A stretch of 64,000 nucleotides of DNA from Callipepla californica brunnescens (GCA_023055505.1 JALIRH010000007.1:15978273-16042272); one strand, 5' to 3'; shown: positions 1 to 13,700, counted from the stretch's first letter. Translations and numbers: made by a program. The notes: generated by a model not told the origin, from the letters alone.

Positions 1-59
1 CCGTTTTTGTAGCATTTGGTACCTGCTGCTCTCTTAATACCCCCATAACAGACAGATCT

Positions 60-107
60 AACAAAACCACAACACAACCCATACAATTCTGTGATTCTGT
101 GATATCC
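60..107 (+). mobile_element. CR1 LINE 3' tail (very short)
   Basis: Two copies of the ATTCTGTG tail repeat follow a CAACCC-TACA motif, which is how plus-strand CR1 copies end. Nothing upstream is clearly CR1, so this is a strongly 5'-truncated or eroded copy. It carries no coding sequence. Confidence 0.6.
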
Positions 108-1431
108 TACCTAGGTAATCCGCACCATGTGTTCTCTATTTGGATTTAAAATGGAGTGCTGGATTTATGAAGAGTTGTAGGTACATTACAAAACATTAAG
201 AAAAAAAAAAAAACTTTAAGAATAATGTAGAATGAAGAGAAAGAAACTAGCAGCATCAACATTAACTTCCTTTGGAAAATAGCTTTGAATGCTAATGAAT
301 TTCTCGAACCCTCTTATCACTCTTCATCAGCCTTTGGATCCACAAGAATGCAGGAATGGTGAATCTAGCATCATATCTATATAAAAAATGAGCTTTAATT
401 GTTGGATAATCTGGACTAGAATATTGCAGTAGGACTAGTAATAATTATTTGATTGGATTTTTAAGACTTTAATTGCACTAGCCATAAACCCTTGGCTTTG
501 CACGTAAATTGCACAGGATGTTCTGTCTTGTACTCCTGCCTAGATAATTAGCTATTAAACATGCACATGATCTCATTACCAGTATTTCTGTCACTCCCTT
601 CTTAAATACATTTTCTGGAAAACCACATGTCTCCAGATTATTGACTGGTTCATTTCTCTATCACTCTCTACACTCTTTCTTATTTTCATTTTCCAATCTA
701 TTGTTTTTTCCATTGCTGGAGAGAAAAGATTGCTCCCTTTCTCTTTGAAGCAGAAAAATTACCTCTTTCTCTTAATCCTGAACTTCATTTTGCTATGCCC
801 TAACAATGCATTTAACCTACTTAGCTTCATTTGCACCCTGCTGTATCTTTTCAAGCCCACATTGAAAACAGTTCTGTTTATTCTTTCTTGAAACTACAGG
901 TTACATATTTGAAAATTAATTGTCCCATCATTTTGTACTTTGTTAGAATATTTAAAGTGACACTGTTCAGGATTTCCTCAAAAATCAACATTTTTATAAC
1001 TGCAATCATGCACACTGCTTTCCTTTGAACTCTTGAAATACTGCATTTCTTAGAACTACATGAATTCTAACATGTTTCCCAAAACATGACATGGTATCTC
1101 AGTGGATGCTTTATTAGTGCTGAAAGTTATCTCTGGGCTGCTTTCTTCTACAGTCCATGATGGTATGCACTCTCTCTGCATCAGCATGAAGTTGTTAATT
1201 TAAGAGCCTCCTAATACATTAAATCTACCACAAGACTTATCTGCAGTCTTTTTATTTTGTATATTTCTTTTCTTGCACTGTTGTAGCTGATTGTTCCTGC
1301 ATACACTTAGTAGCTTGTAGTTTGAATTATAAATATAATCTGTAATTTATTTGCTGTCCTTTCTGGCTGGTGTTATCTGAAGGTCCTTTTAATATTAAGC
1401 ATTAATGAATAACAATGAATCCAAAGGTCAT
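108..1431. other. AT-rich non-coding stretch
   Basis: No recognisable gene or repeat family. There is a short A run near 190-212. The only open frame (831-1028) has no recognisable domain and looks like chance in AT-rich DNA. Confidence 0.6.
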
Positions 1432-1668
1432 TCACAGAATCACAGAATCGGAGGGTTTGGAAGACCTCTGGGTTACCTATTCAAAACCCCTCTGCTAAAG
1501 AAGGTATTCTACAGTGGATTGCGCAGGAAAGCATCCAGGTGGGTTTTGAATAGGGGACTCCACAAGCTTTCCGGGTAGGCTGTTTCAGTGCTCTGTCACC
1601 CCATGGTAAAAAAATTCTTTCTCGTGTTCATATGGCATTTCCCGTGTTCCAGTTCATGTTGTGTGTTT
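1432..1668 (-). mobile_element. CR1 LINE 3' fragment
   Basis: The left edge carries the reverse complement of the CR1 tail (CACAGAATCACAGAATC), followed by the GGTTTGGAAGACCTCT block and the usual end of ORF2 and 3' UTR read on the minus strand. Homology fades near 1668, so the copy is 5'-truncated. Many substitutions relative to the young copies elsewhere in the window suggest an older insertion. No open ORF2 frame survives. Confidence 0.85.
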
Positions 1669-1807
1669 ACATCTTCCATTAACTCTGAATACAATCTCTC
1701 AACTAGTTTTCTGCTAATTTTACAGCAGAATTATGTAAAAATGTGCGAACTGTTTCATGATTAACCCTGCCCATAAAACTGTAGTACGAGACATGTAAAT
1801 AAACAAT

Positions 1808-1825
1808 CACACACACACACACACA
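1808..1825. repeat. (CA)9 microsatellite
   Basis: A perfect dinucleotide run of 18 bp. Confidence 0.95.
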
Positions 1826-2689
1826 GTCTTAGTTCTAAGCTGCCACAAAGATAGGCAAATGGGCATGTTCTCTTATATCAGCTGCAATAACTATATATTA
1901 TTGTAGGTCATAATATCCAAGCTTTCGAATAATATCAAAGATCACAAACTGACAATAACCATGAGTTTTCCAGAGAGAACATGAAGAAACATATTAGCAA
2001 ATCTAATCAAGTCATCATTATGCACAGACTTACTGAGAAATGTTTCAAAATCATTAATTAATTCTCTATAATTAATATCTTAGTTGACATTTACACTCAC
2101 ATTACACTGAAGGAATGCAGAAGTTAAACCTCTGCATATGCTCTCTGGTACTTTTTATTATCTATTTTGTCTTTTTTCTGGGTTTAATAGATGCATGCTG
2201 GAAAACGAAAAAGTTTGTTTTCCCCAGTATATGGATTTGATGTAGTACATTTCAACTTCGTGATATCTGTGAAGAACAAGGTATATTTGTAATTAATATA
2301 AAATTAAAATTTATATTATCAGGTATCCCTCATGATTGAACTGAGTACACTTGGGATTTCAGAGAACTTGTATTTAAACTACTATTCATAGTACCTTGAA
2401 GCTGGAGAACTGGAAGACGCTTTTCCTTGGAGCCATACTATACATCCTCACAAATCTCACATTGCTGAATGGAGGAGCATTCTGTTAATCTTACAATACT
2501 TATGAGAAATATAGCTGCACTGAGACTAGTTTATATATATGGATTATGACTGCCGTGGTCTACTGCATTCAGTTTACTCAGAGGCAGCACGGTCTCTGAA
2601 AAAACATGCCTGCCACATCTTATGAGAAATCAAAATATAGGCAAACCAAAATTAAAATGAATTTTTTAAGCTACTTCTGCCTCCTCCCA
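1826..2689. other. AT-rich non-coding stretch
   Basis: No gene or repeat recognised. Confidence 0.55.
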
Positions 2690-3005
2690 AACATTGATTT
2701 TTTCTAGATTAAATAGTCCTTGAAAGAAGCACTGGACATCACTGAAAGGAGCCTGGCTGTTTGTTTTCCACCAACCTTTCAGAAACACATTCATAACATT
2801 CATCCTGAGCCTTCTCCTCTCTATGTTTAACAGTTTCAACTCTCTCATCCTTTCGTAGGATCATAGAATCAGATGCTTCACCTCCTTAATAATTAAACTG
2901 ACCCTTTGCTGAACTCTTCCCTGTATGTCCAATTCTCTTGATCTACTCCAGGTGAGACCTCACCATCGGAGAAAGATCACTTCCCACAGCATGCTAGCAA
3001 TGCTT
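2690..3005 (-). mobile_element. Ancient CR1 LINE internal fragment
   Basis: Degraded but ordered minus-strand CR1 ORF2 3' blocks are visible: GCCTTCTCCTCTC, CTCTCATCCTTTCGTAGGA, then the GGTGAGACCTCACC block. The CR1 3' tail is missing on the left, so the copy has lost its own end. It is one of the oldest CR1 copies here, with stops and indels in every frame. Confidence 0.65.
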
Positions 3006-3152
3006 TACTGAATGCAGACTTAACATTAGCTTTCTTTACTTTTCTAATTACTAAGCCTCAGTTATTAGAGAAAACAGTTTATCTACTGGAAGGAAATCAT
3101 TAATGGCATGGTTTTATGATTTCTGTTATCAGTATTCTCCTTCATAACATCA

Positions 3153-3678
3153 TGTAAGGCACTGGGAGTGAAAGAGTTAATCCTCCAGTTCCATAGACTG
3201 CTGAATTTCCAGGTACCTGGTTCTCAGAAGAGAAGAAAAACTATATACCCCAGAGGACTTTGTGTTCCCATTTTACACTCAGAGGGAAAGATAAAACTGC
3301 ACCCAAGTATTGAGGCCTTCTCCCTCTCTCTCTCTCTTTTTTTTTTTTTTTTTTGTTGCTCATCAGAATTGGAGCTTCCTAGCCATCTTGCCTTCAGCTT
3401 TAGAGCAAGGCCTTTGGTTTCAGACACTCTCTCTCTTACTTTATTGGTTTTATTAGCTTCAGTTCTGGTTATATTGTATTTTACTCCGTTATTTTGCCTC
3501 CTGATATCTTACTTAGTAAATTAGCTTCCCTCCTCAGATCATTGCTGCTGTTTTGTTTTTAGACCTATCTCCCTACCCTCTCCCTTTCCCTCCTTCCCCT
3601 TTCCTGGGGCGTGGGTCCATGGGTCCCTTGCCCCATTAGTCATGGAACTGGGCCAAACCAGCCCAGAAACTGTTGACA
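3153..3678 (+). mobile_element. Possible endogenous retrovirus LTR (solo)
   Basis: The segment can be read as TGTAAGGCACTGGG at the left to CAGAAACTGTTGACA at the right, giving the TG...CA ends of an LTR. A TATA-like CTATATACC lies near 3240, and a pyrimidine-rich tract precedes the GGGTCCATGGGTCCC and GGGCCAAACCAGCCC motifs, which resemble the 3' end of some avian ERVL LTRs. I found no matching target-site duplication at these edges, so the boundaries and the class are tentative. The open frames inside it (3168-3524 plus, 3224-3427 minus) are not retroviral genes. Confidence 0.4.
3321..3354. repeat. (CT)n followed by T18
   Basis: A CT dinucleotide run passes directly into an 18-base T run. 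Confidence 0.95.
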
Positions 3679-4819
3679 AATTTGTATTCTCTCACAGTTC
3701 CTGTTACTGCCAACCACTACCTTCTCACCTTAACTTTAAAAACAAATGTTCACTGGTCTTAAACACAGAGCTCAGAGGGTTTTTTTCCCCACAAAACAAA
3801 CAAGCAAACAAAAACCTCCTGAGAGTATCCCACTCTATCAATATGATTTAGAAAAAAAGTGACAAGAGCATAAGCTAGCTGCATAGTCAAAAAACAAATC
3901 TTCATGGGAAAACCTGAATACCCAGTGAAACTTGTTTAGCACTGTTGAATTTAAAGCAAGACCGAAAGATACCCAGTCTTATAGAATTAAATTTGAAGAT
4001 GGGAAGAATTTTCTTATCAGAAAAATTGTTAAGGAGGATTTTTGTTATTCCAGAATAAAGGCCACACTTTGTGTTCTTGCTGCAATGCTATTGTTTATCT
4101 CACTGTGGGAGTGGGTAGGTGTGCTATTCTTTCCAGAATCCTGGGGGATCTGAGCATATTAAAAAAAAAAAAAAAAGATAAAAAAGATTGATATGAAGTA
4201 TTTTATCATCTTCGGTTCCCCTCAGACATTAAAATGATAGAAGAATAAAGTATTAAAGTATGCCTACTCTCCTTTTTGCTCATTATTAATCGTAGCCAGG
4301 TCAAATATATGACCTTACACTGGGAGAAATGACTGTAGTAACCTTTGAAATGTCTTTTTAAGATGTAGTCTATGTTTTTCTTTCAAAAAAATAGCTATTC
4401 TTGGAGTATGTGATTCTGTGGTGGAAGCTGCATGGAAGATGCATTTCATTAACTAACACTTTCACAGTAATATCAGTTATCAGTTTTAACTAGTAAGTGC
4501 ATGTCTCTTGTTAGCCGAGATTGAGTAACAGGAGAGAAAGAATTCTGCCTAGTTAGTTCCTCTCCTAACAGGAAAGAAGAATTATCTTATTACTGATGGA
4601 GGAGTGGATAGGATATCTAGAATTTAATGAAAGATCAATTATTTAAAACTCTGGGATGACAGACCTGGAATTTCCTTTTGTGGAAAAATAAAAAAAATAA
4701 TCATATTGTCTTCCTGGACTCCAGATGAAACTTATGCGTACTTTCTACTTTAATTCCAGGTCGTCTGTTCTGTGAAAGTAAATTTAAAAGGCAAAATTCC
4801 TGGTTCACTGTTAGAAATA
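3679..4819. other. AT-rich non-coding stretch with A16 run
   Basis: A 16-base A run lies at 4161-4176. No gene or repeat family recognised otherwise. Confidence 0.55.
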
Positions 4820-5520
4820 GACTCTGGCTGAGGTTCTCAATGACTTCTTTACATCTTTCTTTAAAAGTCAGACCAATTATCCTCAGAATACGCTAATCCC
4901 TGAACTGGAAGTCTGGTATGGGGAGGAGAATAAACTCTCCACAATTCATATGGAAACAATTAGAGATCTACTAACCCACCTGAACTGTCCTAAGTCCATG
5001 GGGCCAGAGGGGATCTACATAAGGGTGCTGAGGGAGCTGGCAGAGGTGATTGCCAAGCCACCTTTCACCATTTATCAGCATTGTTGGTCAACTGGAGAGG
5101 TCCTAGAGATTTGAGGTTTGCTGGTGTGACTCATCTACAGGGAGGGTCATAAGGAGAATCCATGGAACTACCGGCCTGTCAGCTTGACATTAGTGCTAAG
5201 GAAGACTATGGAAAAGTGATCTTGAGGGAGATCATACAGTATGTGTGGGACAACTGGGGGATCAAGCCCAGAAAACATGGGTTCATAAATAGCAGGTCCT
5301 GCTTGACCAACCTGATCTCCTTCCATGATTGAGTGATCCACTGTTGATGTAGTCTACTTAGACTTCAGCAAAGCCTGCCTCTCATAGTATTCTTCTGGGT
5401 AAGCTATCAGTTTGTGTCCTGGACAGGTACACTCTTTGCTGGATAAAGAACTGTCTGGAAGGCAGGGCCAAGAGAGGAGTGGTGAATGGAGTTAAATCCA
5501 ACTGGTGATTGTTTGTCTGA
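4820..5520 (+). mobile_element. Decayed CR1 ORF2 reverse-transcriptase segment
   Basis: In conceptual plus-strand translation across frames, the segment follows the CR1 polymerase order. First comes the linker before the reverse-transcriptase fingers (around 4825-4870), then a SMGPEGI-like block near 4998, the NYRPVSLT motif near 5170, a region like 'GF..S.SCLTNLISF' near 5280-5325, a VYLDFSKA block near 5350-5375, and a WIKNCLEGRAKRGVVNG block near 5440-5490. Frameshifts and stops interrupt it repeatedly, for example just after the VYLDFSKA block where the consensus runs on into the catalytic palm. Most CR1 copies are 3' ends; this is a purely internal piece lacking any 3' tail, so it must be the remnant of a much longer insertion. 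Confidence 0.85.
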
Positions 5521-8500
5521 TTTATAACTTCCTAGAGCCCTTTCATCCTCATTTTTCTACAGATAGATACTGTCTGCCTTTTTCCAGTCTTACAGTATTT
5601 ATCAGCTTCTGAAGTCAGCTTAGACAAAGCAATACAACATTTAGAATTTTTTTCAAAAACATGAAAATTTCTTTGCAGTTAAATCACTGGACTTGTCTGC
5701 TTGCTGACGAGTCTTGAATTTTTGGCAAACATATGTATATCCTGTAGGTATTATTTTCAAGAATGCATTCACTGTCTAGAAGAGTTTTGCTACCGTACAG
5801 CTGTGGTGATATTGCTCTTAATTTCATTCAGTTTTACTTTTGAGCTAGTAGCATTTATCCATTTCTGAGATGTTTCAATTCCTGTCTTATTCCTGGCTTT
5901 TCTTCTAGAAAGCTCCGTTGTACCTTCACCAGTTTTACTTTTATGCTTAAGAACATTTCATTCCTCTTTATTCTCTGAGCTTGATAATTAACTGCTGAGC
6001 TTTTCCCAGCTTTATATCTATGATCATTAAGGCAAAAAGAAAATGAACATAAATAACGTCTTCCTTTTAAAAACTTTTCCTTTCCCACAAAGCACACTGA
6101 TGTTCTTAGAAGAATTAAGTGTCTGCACATCTGAATTGCACACTATATTTTTTCTTATTTATGGAGGTTTGAGTGAAGGGGTACTGTTTTACTTGTTTTT
6201 ACTTGTTTTTTTCTTGTTCTCACCCTTCATCTCCTCATCTCTCCTTAGTTGTCAGCAATCTTACTCTGGAGGATACCATATTCATGGGAATAAAGATCTT
6301 CTCTTCATACTAAAGTAGGAAGTACGATTCAGAAAATCATATTCAAGCATTTACTTCAAAGAAAGAATAAAATTGATAGAAAAGAATAACAAGCTTTTTT
6401 TTTTTCTTCACTGATACGCCTGCCTACTCCTGACTGAAATGGATGAGAATAGAAAGCTACTTCATCACTTGGACACTGGATGCTATTTAATGTTAGAACA
6501 ACAATTTTACCACCCAACAGTAAAATCTAAAGAAAAGATATATAGAGGAGCAAATGCTGAGGATACTTGAAAGTTCCAGGTGGCAGTGCACAATTCATGA
6601 GCTCTAGTGTCTTCTACTCTCTCTCTTCCAGCTGTCTCAAGCTGATGCTGGGACTGGAAATGTCTAAAACAAGTCACATGGGAAGAGAAGGGAAAAATAA
6701 AAGTCTTATAAATGTCTTAGGAAAAAAAAAAAAAAGTTAACAATTCTGCATTTCAGTATTGCTTCTATACAGATTTATGGCTTGTCAAAAAAATCAATGT
6801 CAAATGACATCCAAAGTAAAATAAAACCTACGTAAGCATATGCAAGAAAATTGCAGTAGATAGAAAACTGATAAAGTGACATTTAGACATAGGTTAAAAT
6901 AAAAGTAGTTCAGATCAAAAAGATTCCATTCTCCTTCACGGATTTTATTCAAAATATTTCATCTACTTGTCATGTGTGCTATTGACATTCCATCTTTTTT
7001 TTTATGCATAGTGTTCTTCTTTATAGAGTATGTCTATTTTTTTTCTTACAACATTATATTTAGAGACTTTGTATGAGTTTTATTTCGTTTAAAAAGTAAC
7101 AATGTGAAATTCATTCATGTTAAAGAAACCTAAAATGACACTCTGTGTGAAAATCTGTATTGAATGAAACCTGTTAGTATTATCATAGTATCCTACAAAA
7201 GAATATAAAATAAAAAAAAAGAAGAAAAAAAAAAGATACCCCTTCTAAAGAGGCTACTACCAGTACAAATATGCATACTTCATGTAAATACTGAAATAGA
7301 TAGGGAGGCTTTCATTGAGCAATATTAATGAATTGTCTTTGACCTCTGCCAAGAATTAATCTATAAAAGTTTTTGACATTTGCACGGGCAACAAACATCA
7401 ACTAGATGTTATTGTGGATGATATTAGATATCAACACATATAAATTAAAATGTATTGTAATTAATTGGACGATTTCTTTGTTTCATTGTCTTGAACAATG
7501 TCTGTCATTCCTTAATGTCCTCTCTTCCACCCATTTCACATCACTAAATATTCTATATATCCTGTCAAAATAATCAATTTCTGGCAAAAAAAAAAAAGTT
7601 TTTTAATTTAAAGCAAATTATTTTATTCCATTGCCATATCAAATAACTGTTTTTAGCCTTTATTAAAATTCATGTGACTCAAATTCTTTGCAGTGCTGCA
7701 TTACATAACAAAAAACACATTAGCTCCATAAATTTTATCTCATTTTCCATCTGAATAAAAAGTGCATGAGTAGCTTTAATACATTATATACATATGAACA
7801 CATACGCTTCCATATGTTTATTTAGGAAATGTCAAGGTTGAAGAAACAGGTTTTCGTGATCAAAGTCTATATGTATTCTCCTAATGTTGGACAACACAGT
7901 CAGTTCCAGTTTAATGGTTCATGAAGCAACTGCCTCATACTATGAATTGAAGCTAAGAAAAATGATGCTCACGGAAGCATCCAGAATCAAAATTTATTAA
8001 GCATGTCCTTCTAGAAGAAAACCTAACTATTTTTCAGCATTAGCCTATGTCTTTCAATTTCCCTCATCAGTGCAATCACAGCGCATTTTTTATTTCAAGG
8101 CCAGAGAAAACAGCAACTGGATAAAAGTAAGTATACTTAGAATAAAGGAAAAGATGTATTACTCTGGCTTCTAACATCTGATGCCTTTGTTGCTACCAGT
8201 TTACAAAGTACCAGGAAAAGTTGTGTCCCAAAGGATTCTTGGTTCTTTAGAACAGATCTCCAGCACCTAGACTAACAGTTTTGATCATATTCAGTCCAGA
8301 TGGTCTCAGGAGTTTATCTGTAGATACATAAAATAGAGATTTTACAAATATCTATTGAAAATATAGAGAATAGATAATCAATTTATGGTAGAATTGTGCA
8401 AGAACTTCTGCTATCTAAGGAAATTCATACATCAAAATTAAGTCTTGTTATTTCTCTGATTAGAAAAAAAAGTCAAATATTTTTCCTATCTTCCATTTGC

Positions 8501-8908
8501 AGACACTTTCACATCATTAAAAAACATAAAATCAAGATACATTATAAAATCAATAAAGAAACAGGAACAGATAATTGAAATCAAGAGAAATTAAATGTGC
8601 CTTAATGTTGGTTGCAAATATATTCCGAAATACAAAGTTTCTGTACTGAATAGCATTTCAATAATTCAGTATATTTCCCTAATATCCTGTATTCTCTCAA
8701 AATATTTTTGAAGCATGCTATTATTGCATTAAAATGAATGATTTTACAAATAGAAAAGATATACATTTCTACTTTCTCAGAATCAAAATGAAAGTTAGAA
8801 ATGATTCTTTCAAGCCTATTCCTATATTTTTTGATGTTTTTAAGGTTATTGCTTGCTCGTGAAGTGTTTTGATGTCATCTAATTGTTCCATCTACGAATT
8901 TCTGCTGC
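5521..8908. other. AT-rich non-coding stretch
   Basis: No gene is supported. Homopolymer A or T runs occur around 6391-6402, 6720-6735, 7209-7233 and 7586-7598. The overlapping open frames at 5855-6130 (minus) and 6043-6318 (plus) have no recognisable domain. Confidence 0.55.
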
Positions 8909-9370
8909 TTCAAAAGTAGTGCCTCCTATTTCATTATGTCGGGCCATGAAATCAGAGGTGGGTGTTGGTGGTATGGTAGTAGATGTTGAACCTTTCCAGT
9001 AATATTGTTACATTTTATTGCTGTAGGACAGATGGCAGCAGTGTCTGACGTGCAGATGAAACAAAGATACGTCATTGAACACTCCTTTGTAGAAAAAATA
9101 ACACTGATATTCACTGATACATGCTGAACATTTATGGAGACCACAAAGTGGATGAGAGCACTGTGAGGTGGTGGGTGGTTCACTTCAGCAGTGGTGACAG
9201 TGATAGGAAAGAGAAGCTACTTTCTGGACATCCGTGCCAATTTTTATATGTGACATTACTCATTGCTGCTAAAATGCATAACTAATGGTGGTGATTACTA
9301 TGAAAAATAGTGTTTCATTGCTGAGAATTTGTGCTCATTGTATGTGTTGTCATTTCCATGGAAATAAATC
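8909..9370 (+). mobile_element. Non-autonomous mariner element (Galluhop-like)
   Basis: The left end CAAAAGTAGTGCCTCCTATTT is a mariner-type terminal repeat, and its counterpart occurs at the right edge of the second copy near 46.3 kb. Interior sequence near 9048-9190 corresponds to the N-terminal helix-turn-helix part of a mariner transposase (an MKQRYVIE-like start, then a TVRRWVVHFSS-like segment), but stops and shifts break it. The catalytic DDD region is absent, so the copy is an internally deleted, immobile derivative. The right terminal repeat after CATTTCCATGGAAATAAAT is eroded. The family name rests on memory of the chicken element and should be confirmed by alignment. Confidence 0.75.
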
Positions 9371-10674
9371 TCATAAAATACATATAGGAGATTTTCTCAA
9401 TAAAATTGCATTCTTAGTATAATGTATTTATTTTATTTTTAATAAATATTTGTCGTTTTATTTTAATGAAATACTTTGCAGTTAAGGATGAGCTACAATT
9501 TTTCTCTAAAAAGTAAACTTTTTGATAAATTTGAGAGGTATGATAAATGTTATTCTCAAAATCCCTGATGCTTAATGAAATAGTCAAAATATATTATTTT
9601 TCTTGTTATTATCTGTAATGCTGTTCTGTATGTTATAAGCAGTTATTTAGTTTAATGTTTTTGTCAGCAGACTAACAATGAACAAAGAATAGCTTGTTAA
9701 AATGCATAAACATGGTTATTAAGATATGTACTTCCTAACTTAAAGTATTTCAACTTCACTTTCCCTAAAGGATTCTATTTTAGAATTCTCTCTTAAAATA
9801 ATCTAAATATTTATAAGAATTCATATTATGATGATTACAAATCACATTTACAACGCCTTCTATTCCAAAGTCTTAAAATATCCTTATAAACCAACTTATC
9901 AATCCTTAAAAAATTACTACTTGCCTCTAAAAAAATTGTATAATGAGTATTCATAGATTTTCCATAAATTCCATATAAAATAAAAATGGTTTAAAAGTCT
10001 TGTTAGCTGTAGCCAACTATTTTGAATTATCAAGGATTCCTAAAAGTGTAACCCTTAAGAATGCATTATAGTAAGAATTCGCATAGTTATCTGATGCTCA
10101 GTATCCTTGAGAGACTTTGTGCACATTAATTTGTGCGCAGAAAACCTTAATCTGAAATGACTGGCTTTATCATAGTACAATAAATTTGACAAATCATGTA
10201 AGAACTAAAATTCACTTAATAAAGTTATGGTGATAGACAGCCTTGAAGAAACTCCGAAGTGTTGACTTAACAATTGAAAATAGAAGTATAACTAAACAAA
10301 CACATTCCTTTGTTCTTTTTATTAACATAAGCAAATATAACAGAAGACTGCAAAATTCAAGCTTGCACAAATAATTAGCAAAAAAAAAAAAAAAAGAGCT
10401 ACTCTTTTGGTCTAACCATTGTAATTAATAATTTGATTCAACTTACTGGTGAAAATAACATTTTCAGAAACTTCTGAAAAAAAAAGAAACCTGAAACAAA
10501 GATGTCTTCAGAACATTTGGCAAGTTTCTGCATGCCCTTAAGCATCTATAGTTAGTTTATGCATAACTGTCCTTTCGACTTGTCTGTTACCAGCATTTCT
10601 AGGACTAGCAAAAAAGAGAACTGTTCAAAGCTGTGCATCAGGTTAATAAAAGTTATATATATATTTTAAATATA

Positions 10675-10732
10675 TTTTATAAAAGCCAATTTTCCTTTCA
10701 GAGCTTTTTTATAAAAGCCAATTTTCCTTTCA
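10675..10732. repeat. Two-copy tandem duplication (26 bp, 32-bp period)
   Basis: The 26-base unit beginning TTTTATAAAAGCCAATTTTC is present at 10675-10700 and again, identical, at 10707-10732, separated by six bases. The perfect identity in AT-rich non-coding DNA suggests a recent local duplication. Confidence 0.95.
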
Positions 10733-13700
10733 TTCTTTGCATTTCTTGTATTTGTTTTTATTTATTTGTTTCTTCAATAGATTGATTTTATTTGGCTTTT
10801 CTGTAATCAGATATATAAATGTAAGTTAGGAAGGACAACTGATTTATATCTGCCTCATTAGCTGTAGCCCCCATAGTATTGTTCATCTTGATGACACATT
10901 TTGCTTTCTGTAGAAGTCTTTAAAACGGATTCTATACTGTATTTCATTTTTAGTAGCCTGTTATTCCTTTACAATGTGAATGCTCACTAGCTGTATTTTA
11001 ATTAGATTCCTGTTACCATATTTTTTGTCCATTTTTATTTAGATATGTAACGTTATCCACATATTAATGTTCAGAGTCAGCCTCCATATCTTGTTGAATT
11101 TATTTTCAGAATCCTGATAGTAGTGATTAAGTATAAATTCTTCTTTGCCATTGTAAAGGAAGAACATCTATGGAATGCAGTCACTAGTTGAAGGCATCCA
11201 TTGGAGTGAAGGAGAGTCTCCTGGCTAACAATTGTCAGCTGTGAGCAGGTTACAATTTACTCTCAGTCCAAGCCTTTTCCATTTCTTTACTTAAGCATGT
11301 GACAAAACTGTATAATTCCTGTCTATGATAAAAAGCTTTATTACTATATCCATTGGATGCTCTCACCTACTCTGTTACTCTTTTGATCAGATATCTCTGG
11401 TTGTCCAGTGGAATGTTTTTGATAATTAAATATCTCAGAAAGTTCCAGTTTCTTCCATAGCTGCTTTTTCCTAACTGATAGTAAAAGCCTATTCCCAGCT
11501 GCAGTGAAATGTAAATAATAACTTTCCAGAGCATGGAATAAGTAGTAGAATCCAATGAACTCTGGAAATAAAAACAAGGGAGAGGTATGTTTATGTTTTT
11601 ACTTTCTATTCTGGCTCTGCCCATTTCTGACTCCCAGTTGTCCCTGAAGTATGAGACTCATCCATACAGAAGAATGTGTATGATGATGAATGAAATACAT
11701 TTGTTTGATTTTTTTAACTAATATAAAATTTAAAATACAGTATTCAAAATTATAAAAGTTTAATTGTTTTTGTTACAACTGCTTGTAAAAATTTCCTACA
11801 GCGTAACTTCAGGGCACATTACAGTCCCGAATTCTTCTTCTAAGCAAATTCCCCTTAATAATATTAAAACAATATATTTGCTTTAATTCCACATTTATTA
11901 CAAAAACATTGAAACATCCAAATAGGAAAAATAAGATAAAGGAAAAATTAGGAAACATATATTTAAAAATGGATAGAAATTTAAAAAAATTAAAATAAAC
12001 TTTTTAGTTTAATCGAGATTATGTTGTACAATATAATTGTAAAAGCAAAAAGGTTCTTTGGAAAATGAAGATAAAAGAAACATTTATGATCATTACATGA
12101 AGTACAGAGCAGAACACTTTCCTGCCACTACAGGTAAAAACGAAGTGGAAGCTTGGCTACTGTGCTTGTCTGCAGGCTATAGCAACTTATTCCCATTTTC
12201 ACATGGATATACCTAGGCTGTATTTTATTATCAAGTTATATTCAAAATGGTTTCCTTAGTGTATCTCTGTTCTTTTTTCAGGCTCTACTTTATTTATTTT
12301 CTTCTTCTTAGATTGTTACACCAATCAAATTAAGATTTCAAAACATAATTTTGTTGATCTTCAAAACTTTCCATTGTATAAGAAAATAATACCATTTTGA
12401 CTTTGACAGCTCCTTAAAACAAATTGCTTGGAAGAATCCCTCTTCAATATTTCTAGGGTATGACGTGGATTCAAAAATTTATTGTCCTTTATAGCCTTTT
12501 ACAGGACTTTTTATTGAAAAATTATTTCCTTACTACAAGCACAGATATTAAGTATCAGTCCTTCCTGTGTCAATAGAATAAGACTTAAATATGTATTTTC
12601 AGCAGTGTAGCATCTGTACATATTGCAATCTAGAAAAATTTAACTGCAAAAATATTTTGGTGAAAAAAAATAAATGAAGGATAAGGTATACATATTTCAT
12701 ATATTTTTTCCTTTGACATTCAGATCTAGGAGAAAATAAGCAAACAATGGTTTTATCAACTATCATATCCTTGTTGTCTTTCACAGAAAACTCACTTACA
12801 GAATGAAGACAAATCTGCAAGTCTCCCTAATTAATTGGTTTATTTTTAATTATGACACGCACTAGCCACTACAACCTGGCTCCCTAGGTACTGTTTAGCT
12901 TCCTTCCATTTTTTCTCCACTACCAGCTTAATCTGAATGCACTTCAAAGCAGGCTTAAACTGCTGCTGTGGAAATGTATTTTTGGCTTCAGCAAACACGC
13001 AAAAAACACTGCAAATGCTGCAGGTTTTTATACAAGTTACTGCAGATAAGTAACAGATGCTGTCTTTCCACCTTTAGCTAGATACAAGAAGAAACTGGTA
13101 GTGACATGGTTTAGTATTTGCGAAGGCAATAGAAGAGCTTTGCCTTTTACCTCACTGTATAATTACGAATTTGACATTCTTGCAAGGTTGATAAGTATTA
13201 TCCTTTTCTTACAGTTGAGACAGTAAACACTAAAGTCTAAATTCTATTGACGTCAGCACAGAATTATTAAGGACTTTGTAGAAAATCACAGAGTTAGAGT
13301 CGCTAGTTCCTAATTCTGTAGCCAATCCAATGACCTGAAGTGTCTATTAATAAACATATTTTAGTACTTCTCTTACAGAGTCACAGATCATCCACAAATA
13401 TGCTGCATACAAAGGGACAGTATTCATCAATTGCATCTAATGTTCTCCAGAAGGCTATAAAGACATGAAATGCAGAATGGTTTCTTCACTTACAGCTATA
13501 TTTTACAGATCCTTCCCTTTACCTTTGAGAGAAAAAGCAACAAAGCCACAAGTCCATTCATTATTTAGGAAAAGTGAGAAGCTATTTTAATCTCTTTCTG
13601 ATTAATCCTTTTTAGGGTTTATCACTCAATTACTTGTATGCTATGCGGCATCTGCCTATGATAATACATGCAATTTGGCGAAGAGTAAATGCAGGGAAAT

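Noticed and set aside
3168..3524. 118-codon plus-strand frame with a poly-Phe segment
   Set aside because: The Phe and Ser/Leu runs come from the CT and T tracts, and the frame lies in a likely LTR.
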